A stretch of DNA of 64,000 nt from Actinophytocola sp044466355 (lineage in GTDB: Bacteria > Actinomycetota > Actinomycetes > Mycobacteriales > Pseudonocardiaceae): positions 56,759 to 120,758 of the forward strand of contig NZ_JBITMQ010000021.1 in the NCBI RefSeq assembly GCF_044466355.1. The letters run 5' to 3'. A model generated the notes under the pieces. The model saw nothing but the letters and a program-made list of their open reading frames with translations. It made no database searches and was not told where the DNA came from. Every line of letters starts with the position of its first letter. Within the stretch, counting starts at the first letter, position 1. Below are positions 59,582 through 64,000 of the stretch, piece by piece. The translations under genes were made by a program, and so were the position numbers.

Positions 59582-60552
59582 GGGGTCACCTCCGCGTGCA
59601 CGAAGCGGGTGAGGTCGCCGACCGGTTCCAGGGGCGCCGCCTCGGCGGCGGCCACCGCGCGCTCCAGCTCGCTCGCCACGTCCGCCTCCAGGGCGGCGAG
59701 CGCGGCGTCGTCCAGCTCACCGGCCGCGCGCATGCGCCCGACGAGCGCCGGGATCGGGTCGCGTTCCTTCCAGCGCGCGATCTCGACCTTGTCCCGGTAA
59801 CGGTCGGGGTCGTACAGGGAGTGCGCGCGGAACCGGTAGGTGCGCAGTTCCAGGAAACACGGGCCGTCGCCGGCGCGGACGGTGTCGGCGGCACGCCGTG
59901 CCGAGTCAGCCACCTGCTCGACGTCCATCCCGTCCACGGCCCACGACCGCATGCCGTATGAGGCGGCACGCAGCGCCAGGTCGGTCTCCGCCTGCGCCCG
60001 CTCGATCGCGGTGCCCATGGCGTAGTAGTTGTTCTCGCAGGCGAACAGGACCGGCAAGCGCCACAGCGCGGCGAGGTTCATGCACTCGTGGAACTCGCCT
60101 TCCGCCACGGCGCCGTCACCGAACAGGCAGACGGTCACGGCACGCCTGCCGCGCATCCGGTCGGCGAGCGCGAGCCCGACCGCGAGCGGCAAGCCACCCG
60201 CGACGATCGCGTTGCCACCGTAGAAGTGGCGGCCCGCGTCGAAGATGTGCATCGAGCCGCCCCTGCCCCGGCAACAGCCGGTGCTCCTGCCGAACATCTC
60301 GGCCATCAGGACGTCCATCCCGATGCCGCGGGCCAGCGCGTGACCGTGCTCGCGGTAGGTCGACACCACCGCGTCCTCCGGATCGAGCGCTGGCAACACC
60401 CCGGCGGCGACCGCTTCCTCACCGATGTAGAGGTGCATGAAGCCGCGGATCTTCTCGGCGCTGTACAGCTCGACGCAACGTTCCTCGAAGCGCCGGATCC
60501 GCAGCATCTGCGTCAGCAACTCGATCCGGGCCTTGGTGTTCAGCTCGGTCAT
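59578..60552 (-). CDS. 2-oxoacid dehydrogenase E1 component, alpha subunit
   Basis: A 324-aa alpha subunit: IRGFMHLYIGEEAVAAG, STYREHGHALARGI, GRGGSMHIFDAGRHFYGG, TPP motif GDGAVAEGEFHECMNLAALWRLPVLFACENNYYAM in family order, phosphorylation-loop region TYRFRAHSLYDPDRYR. AGGAGGGACGCG precedes the ATG. First of four coupled genes (E1a-E1b-E2-ACP); no E3 gene follows. Confidence 0.93.
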   Translation of the reverse strand: MTELNTKARIELLTQMLRIRRFEERCVELYSAEKIRGFMHLYIGEEAVAAGVLPALDPEDAVVSTYREHGHALARGIGMDVLMAEMFGRSTGCCRGRGGSMHIFDAGRHFYGGNAIVAGGLPLAVGLALADRMRGRRAVTVCLFGDGAVAEGEFHECMNLAALWRLPVLFACENNYYAMGTAIERAQAETDLALRAASYGMRSWAVDGMDVEQVADSARRAADTVRAGDGPCFLELRTYRFRAHSLYDPDRYRDKVEIARWKERDPIPALVGRMRAAGELDDAALAALEADVASELERAVAAAEAAPLEPVGDLTRFVHAEVTP

Positions 60553-60562
60553 CGCGTCCCTC

Positions 60563-61096
60563 CTACGCCGTGACAGCGCCGTGCAGGTACTCGGCGATGC
60601 CGGTGGTCCACGCCTCGATCCCGGGCCAGTCACGCAGGTCGCCGTAACGGCCGCCGCACAGCCACAGCAGGAAGCGCGCGGGCAGGGCGGCCCCCGTGCG
60701 CGGTACGACCCCCGCGAAGGCGTGGTAGTCACGTGGCTCGATCAGTTCGCACAGCTCGGCGATCCGGGTCGGCACGACCTCCCGCAACAGGTTTCCGAGG
60801 GGGCCGCGCAGCGACGGGCTGATGCCGACGCTGAACAGCCACACCGGGCGCGTCCGCAGCGCGTCGGCGTTGTGCCACATGAAGTTCTCGGCCGAGGGCA
60901 GCAGCGCGGCGTCGCGTACTCCACTGCCGAGCACCAGGGCGTCGTAGCCGTCGACGGAGGGCTTTTCGGCGAGGTCGCGAAGGTCGGTCGTCAGCCCCCG
61001 TGCCCGCAGCCGGGCGGCGATGAACTCGGCGACGGACTTCGTCGAGCCCGCGGTTCCCGCGTAGCCGACCAGCACTCGGTCGATGTGGTTGGTCAT
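60563..61096 (-). CDS. Flavodoxin-domain protein
   Basis: A 177-aa protein with the flavodoxin FMN loop GYAGTAGSTKSVAEFIAARL and VDGYDALVLGSGV, similar to the HemG-like flavodoxin family. Could oxidise protoporphyrinogen or act as an electron carrier. Coupled to the acyl-CoA synthetase gene by ATGA and 10 bases before the E1 alpha ATG. Confidence 0.85.
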   Translation of the reverse strand: MTNHIDRVLVGYAGTAGSTKSVAEFIAARLRARGLTTDLRDLAEKPSVDGYDALVLGSGVRDAALLPSAENFMWHNADALRTRPVWLFSVGISPSLRGPLGNLLREVVPTRIAELCELIEPRDYHAFAGVVPRTGAALPARFLLWLCGGRYGDLRDWPGIEAWTTGIAEYLHGAVTA

Positions 61097-62880
61097 CTCG
61101 CACTCTCCAATGTGGACAGATCGCCTTCCGGTAGTCCCAGTTCGCGTGCCTTGAGCAGCCGACGCATGACCTTGCCGCTGCGGGTGTGAGGCAGCGACTG
61201 GTCGAACACGATCTCCTTCGGCGCCACCGCGCCGAGCGCGTGGCGGCCGAACGCGAGCAGCTCGCGGCGAAGTTCATCGGTCGGGTGGTGGCCGGGCCGC
61301 AACGACACGAACGCTTTGACCAGCTCGCCCGCCACCGGGTCCGGTTTGCCGATCACGCCCGCCTCAGCGACGGCAGGGTGCGCCATCAGCGCGCTCTCCA
61401 CCTCGAACGGGCCGACGAGGTGCCCGGCGGATTTGATCACGTCGTCGGCGCGCCCGACGAACCAGAACCAGCCGTCCGCGTCCCGCCGCGCGATGTCTCC
61501 GGAGAGGTACCACCCGTCCACGAAGGACTTGCGGTAGCGCTCCTCGTCGTGCAGGTAGCCGCGGAACATCGAGGGCCAGCCGGGTCTCAGCGCGAGTTCG
61601 CCTTCCACGCCGGATTCGGTGACCTCGCGGACGTGTCCGTCGACCACCCGGACCCGGCCGTCCTCGCCTCGCTCCAGCAGACCGGCGACCACACCGGGCA
61701 CCGGGCGGCCCATGGATCCCGGCCGGACCTCCTCGGCGGCGTAGTTGCTGATCATGATGGCGCCGGTCTCTGTCTGCCACCAGTTGTCGTGCACCGGGAG
61801 GCCGAGGGCTTCCCGGCCCCACAACACCACTTCCGGGTTCAGCGGTTCGCCGACGCTGGCGATGTAGCGCAGTGCGGACAGGTCGTACTCGCGGACGAGG
61901 CTCGCGCGGTGGCGCATCAGCATGCGCAGCGCGGTCGGCGCGGTGTACCAGACGGTGACGCGCTGCTCGGCGAGAACGCGGTACCAGCGGCGGGCGTCGA
62001 AGTCGCCCTCGTCGCTGACCACGGTGACGCCATGGGTGAGCGGGGCGATGATGCCGTAGGACGCGCCGGTCACCCAGCCGGGGTCGGCCGTGCACCAGAA
62101 CACGTCGTCGGAGTGCAGGTCCAGTGCGTAGGCGGCCGTGACGTGGTGCGCCACCACCGCCTCGTGGACGTGCACGGCGCCCTTGGGTTTCCCGGTCGTG
62201 CCGCTCGTGAAGTGCAGCAGCGCCATGTCGTCCGGTGCGGTCGGCGGGATCTCGAACTCGGCGGAGCTCGCGCCCAGTGCGCCACGCAGTTCCACGGTGC
62301 CGGACACGGCCTCACCGCCGACGAGCAGCACGTGCCGCAGCGTGGGCAACTGGTCGCGGATCGGGGCGATCTTGCGCTGGTACAGCTCAGGTGTCGTCAC
62401 GAGCACCGCGGCCTCGCCGAGCCGCATCCGCTCCCGCACTGGCTCCGGCCCGAAGGCCGAGAACAGGGGAGCGAGCACACAGCGCGCCTTGAGCGTGCCC
62501 AGCGCTGTGATGTACAGCTCCGGAATCCGGCCGAGCAAGGTGAACACCCGCTCGCCCTCGCGGACACCGAGTGTGCCGAGCAGGTTGGCGAACCGGTTGG
62601 TGCGCTCGGCCAGGTCCGCGTAGGTGATGTCGGTGACGTGGTCGTCGCGGTCGACCCAGCGCAGCGCGGTCCGCGCCGCGACCGGGGTGCCGAGGTGGCG
62701 GTCGACCGCCTCGTGGGCGATGTTCAGACCATGCCCACCGGGCAGGCCGGCCAGCCGGGACCGAGCGTCCGCCCACGTGAACCGCCCGCGCTCGGCTTCG
62801 TACTCCGTGAGGTTGGCATCGCGGCGCGCGGAGTCCGGCTTCCGGATCGGCGCCCAGTGCACGTCGTTGTCCTGGACCAT
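61093..62880 (-). CDS. acsA: Acetyl-CoA synthetase (AMP-forming), Acs-like
   Basis: A 595-aa acyl-CoA synthetase: LLHFTSGTTGKPKGAVHVHEA, WWQTETGAIMISNYA, LSGDIARRDADGWFWFVGRADDVIKSAGHLVGPFEVESAL in family order, and the catalytic lysine in SGKVMRRLLK near residue 570. That lysine is the usual acetylation target of Pat-type enzymes such as that encoded at 13531. ATG 62880; DosR-like half boxes lie 37-75 bp upstream. Followed by flavodoxin. Confidence 0.92.
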   Translation of the reverse strand: MVQDNDVHWAPIRKPDSARRDANLTEYEAERGRFTWADARSRLAGLPGGHGLNIAHEAVDRHLGTPVAARTALRWVDRDDHVTDITYADLAERTNRFANLLGTLGVREGERVFTLLGRIPELYITALGTLKARCVLAPLFSAFGPEPVRERMRLGEAAVLVTTPELYQRKIAPIRDQLPTLRHVLLVGGEAVSGTVELRGALGASSAEFEIPPTAPDDMALLHFTSGTTGKPKGAVHVHEAVVAHHVTAAYALDLHSDDVFWCTADPGWVTGASYGIIAPLTHGVTVVSDEGDFDARRWYRVLAEQRVTVWYTAPTALRMLMRHRASLVREYDLSALRYIASVGEPLNPEVVLWGREALGLPVHDNWWQTETGAIMISNYAAEEVRPGSMGRPVPGVVAGLLERGEDGRVRVVDGHVREVTESGVEGELALRPGWPSMFRGYLHDEERYRKSFVDGWYLSGDIARRDADGWFWFVGRADDVIKSAGHLVGPFEVESALMAHPAVAEAGVIGKPDPVAGELVKAFVSLRPGHHPTDELRRELLAFGRHALGAVAPKEIVFDQSLPHTRSGKVMRRLLKARELGLPEGDLSTLESAR

Positions 62881-62916
62881 GTGTCCACGGAACTCGCCGG
62901 TCCGGCGCCGCCGCGA

Positions 62917-62953
62917 GTGCCCAAGGTCCCGGCGTGTGAGGGACCGAAGAAGG
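62917..62953. promoter_or_regulatory. DosR-like half boxes upstream of acsA
   Basis: GTGCCCAAGGTCCC (62917-62930) and GGGACCGAAGAAGG (62940-62953), each with one perfect arm; spacing 9 bp, a tandem layout as at 55639. Confidence 0.45.
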
Positions 62954-62980
62954 CGCTTCGCAGGTGGCACCGTGGCAGGA

Positions 62981-63355
62981 TCAGCGTTGCTCGCTCTGCA
63001 GTGCGTTGAACAGGTTGCCTTCGGTGTCGGTGAAGTAGCTGACCCAGCCGATGCCCGGGATGGCCCCGCGGTCGCGGACCTGTTTGCCGCCCGCGGCCGC
63101 CACGGCGCGTTCGGTCTCGGCGATGTCGTCGACCTGGACGGTGCAGATCCAGGCGCCGGCCGACCCGTTCCCGGCCGGGCCGGTCCGGGTGGCGATGGCA
63201 CCGTCGATGCCGGGTTCGTGCGGGTCGCCGGTGGACAGCAGGCGGTAGTCGGGGTCGCCGATGTTCTGTACCTGCCACCCGAACACCGTCGTGTAGAAGC
63301 GTTCCGCCCGGTCGATGTCGTCGGCCGGGATCTCGAAGTGCACCACCTTGCCCAT
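62981..63355 (-). CDS. VOC-family protein
   Basis: A 124-aa VOC (glyoxalase/bleomycin-resistance) protein: MGKVVHFEIPADDIDRAERFYTTVFGW split, ending WVSYFTDTEGNLFNALQ. Single beta-alpha-beta-beta-beta module pair; metal ligands H6 and E112-like present. Function not assignable. Confidence 0.9.
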   Translation of the reverse strand: MGKVVHFEIPADDIDRAERFYTTVFGWQVQNIGDPDYRLLSTGDPHEPGIDGAIATRTGPAGNGSAGAWICTVQVDDIAETERAVAAAGGKQVRDRGAIPGIGWVSYFTDTEGNLFNALQSEQR

Positions 63356-63370
63356 GACGGCTTCCTTTCC

Positions 63371-63778
63371 TCATGCGCCGTGTCGCGCGGCGGCCGCCGC
63401 GATGCTGGCCCGGCAGCAGCGCACGATCTGCCGGGTGGCCGGACCGCGTGGCGTGATGCCGCAGCGGGGGCAGGTCAGCCGGACGTCCCCGGTCAGCTCG
63501 TCGACGGCGATGGCCACCGCGCACGCGCAGGATCGGCACCACCGGTGCCCGGTGACCGCGATGACGTGCGCGGGGGAGGACACGCAGTGGTGCAGCCAGC
63601 GGCGGTGCAGTCGGCAGGTGACCCGCTCGAGTGGGTCCAACCCGTCGGCGTCCTCGGCGATGTCCTCACCGGACAGGGCAGCCGCGAGCGCGACGTCGGC
63701 CAGGTCGGCATAACGGGGCGCGACCCGGACTGGCGTGGTCGGTGCGGTGGTGACCCGAACCGTCTGCTCTGTCGACAT
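63371..63778 (-). CDS. Cys-rich putative zinc-binding protein
   Basis: A 135-aa protein with many Cys/His pairs: CRLHRRWLHHC, WCRSCAC, CPRCG and CCRAS. The last pairs look like a zinc ribbon. Family not recognised. GGAGC lies 9 bases before ATG 63778. It is 15 bases upstream of the VOC gene. Confidence 0.7.
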   Translation of the reverse strand: MSTEQTVRVTTAPTTPVRVAPRYADLADVALAAALSGEDIAEDADGLDPLERVTCRLHRRWLHHCVSSPAHVIAVTGHRWCRSCACAVAIAVDELTGDVRLTCPRCGITPRGPATRQIVRCCRASIAAAAARHGA

Positions 63779-63921
63779 GACCCACGCTCCGTGTAGGGGG
63801 CGACCTGCTGGTTGACGACAACGATCGCGCGCGCACCGCTCGTGTGCCACGGCCCTGCTGCTCGATGTTCCAGGGCAGTTCGTAGGCCCGCGCAGGGACC
63901 TAGGACCTGTATCGAAGTGGG
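63779..63921. other. Intergenic region between Cys-rich gene and IS end
   Basis: No gene. On the minus strand AGGTCCTAGGTCCC (63895-63908) is a partly palindromic DosR-like sequence, but it may belong to the insertion-sequence end instead. Confidence 0.4.
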
Positions 63922-64000
63922 TTAGAGCCATTCGTTGATCGTGGCGATGTGGACGGTGGCTTCGTAGCGGACGGCGAGTTTGTCGAACCGGGTGGCGACG
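63922..64000 (-). mobile_element. C-terminal end of an IS5-type transposase gene, cut by window edge
   Basis: On the minus strand the last 26 codons read VATRFDKLAVRYEATVHIAT followed by INEWL and a TAA stop at 63922-63924. RxATRxDKLA..Y at the very end of the protein is typical of IS5-family (IS427-like) DDE transposases. The rest lies outside the window; no terminal inverted repeat could be defined. Confidence 0.75.

Noticed and set aside
63895..63908. GGGACCTAGGACCT as a further DosR-like box
   Set aside because: Arms are only partly symmetric and it lies next to the transposase end, so it may be an insertion-sequence terminus.

Overview
The window is high-GC DNA with frequent GTG starts, ATGA/GTGA gene overlaps and very dense packing. 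This points to a filamentous actinomycete, and gene content (mycobacterial-type dormancy proteins, CBS-BON proteins, DUF7455-like protein, WS/DGAT) suggests the order Pseudonocardiales; that placement is inference. No tRNA, rRNA, prophage or CRISPR array was seen. The only mobile DNA recognised is the end of a transposase gene at the right edge.

Layout. (1) 1-5437, minus strand: [NiFe] hydrogenase maturation operon hypF-hypC-hypD-hypE, followed by an iron-sulfur subunit of a group 3b-like hydrogenase cut by the window edge. (2) 5573-11949, plus: class I aldolase, a flavin-binding protein, a four-gene 2-oxoacid:acceptor oxidoreductase (gamma, alpha, beta, and a flavoprotein with a ferredoxin tail), and a DUF4232 lipoprotein. 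(3) 12017-16188: divergent CBS-BON proteins and a GNAT/acyl-CoA-ligase fusion (Pat-like). (4) 16189-20579: an odd membrane gene, DoxX, a kinase gene split by an apparent frameshift, PhoU-like and ribosome-hibernation proteins. (5) 20644-30723: GAPDH, two Acg-like nitroreductases, DUF1918, an Rv1733c homologue, six universal stress proteins and a CBS-BON protein. (6) 30738-38042: a P-type ATPase fused to hemerythrin, a sulfur-relay operon (SQR-like, TusE/DsrC, DsrE-like), SulP and a third nitroreductase. (7) 38221-46944: DUF4389/ABC exporter, envelope proteins, a wax ester/triacylglycerol synthase and an alcohol dehydrogenase. (8) 47102-52529: a CstR-like persulfide regulon with a PIG-L/cysteine-desulfurase-like fusion, TauE, rhodanese and an MBL-rhodanese. 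(9) 52724-57321: membrane protein, OmpR/EnvZ-type two-component system, secreted protein, polysaccharide deacetylase. (10) 57064-63778: a 2-oxoacid dehydrogenase operon ending in an acyl carrier protein, flavodoxin, acyl-CoA synthetase, VOC and Cys-rich proteins. (11) A transposase remnant.

Two regulatory themes tie the genes together. First, many intergenic regions carry the 14-bp palindrome GGGAC-N4-GTCCC or close variants. This is the core of the mycobacterial DosR (DevR) box, and the genes it precedes are classical dormancy genes (universal stress proteins, Acg nitroreductases, Rv1733c, triacylglycerol synthase, hibernation factor, hydrogenase). The window therefore looks like a hypoxia/redox dormancy island: fermentative redox balance (hydrogenase, 2-oxoacid oxidoreductase, acyl-CoA ligases), storage lipid, ribosome hibernation and sulfur handling. 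Second, a CstR-like repressor and four TACCCC/GGGGTA operators define a persulfide-detoxification regulon, which contains the most unusual protein here, a PIG-L deacetylase fused to a class V PLP enzyme.
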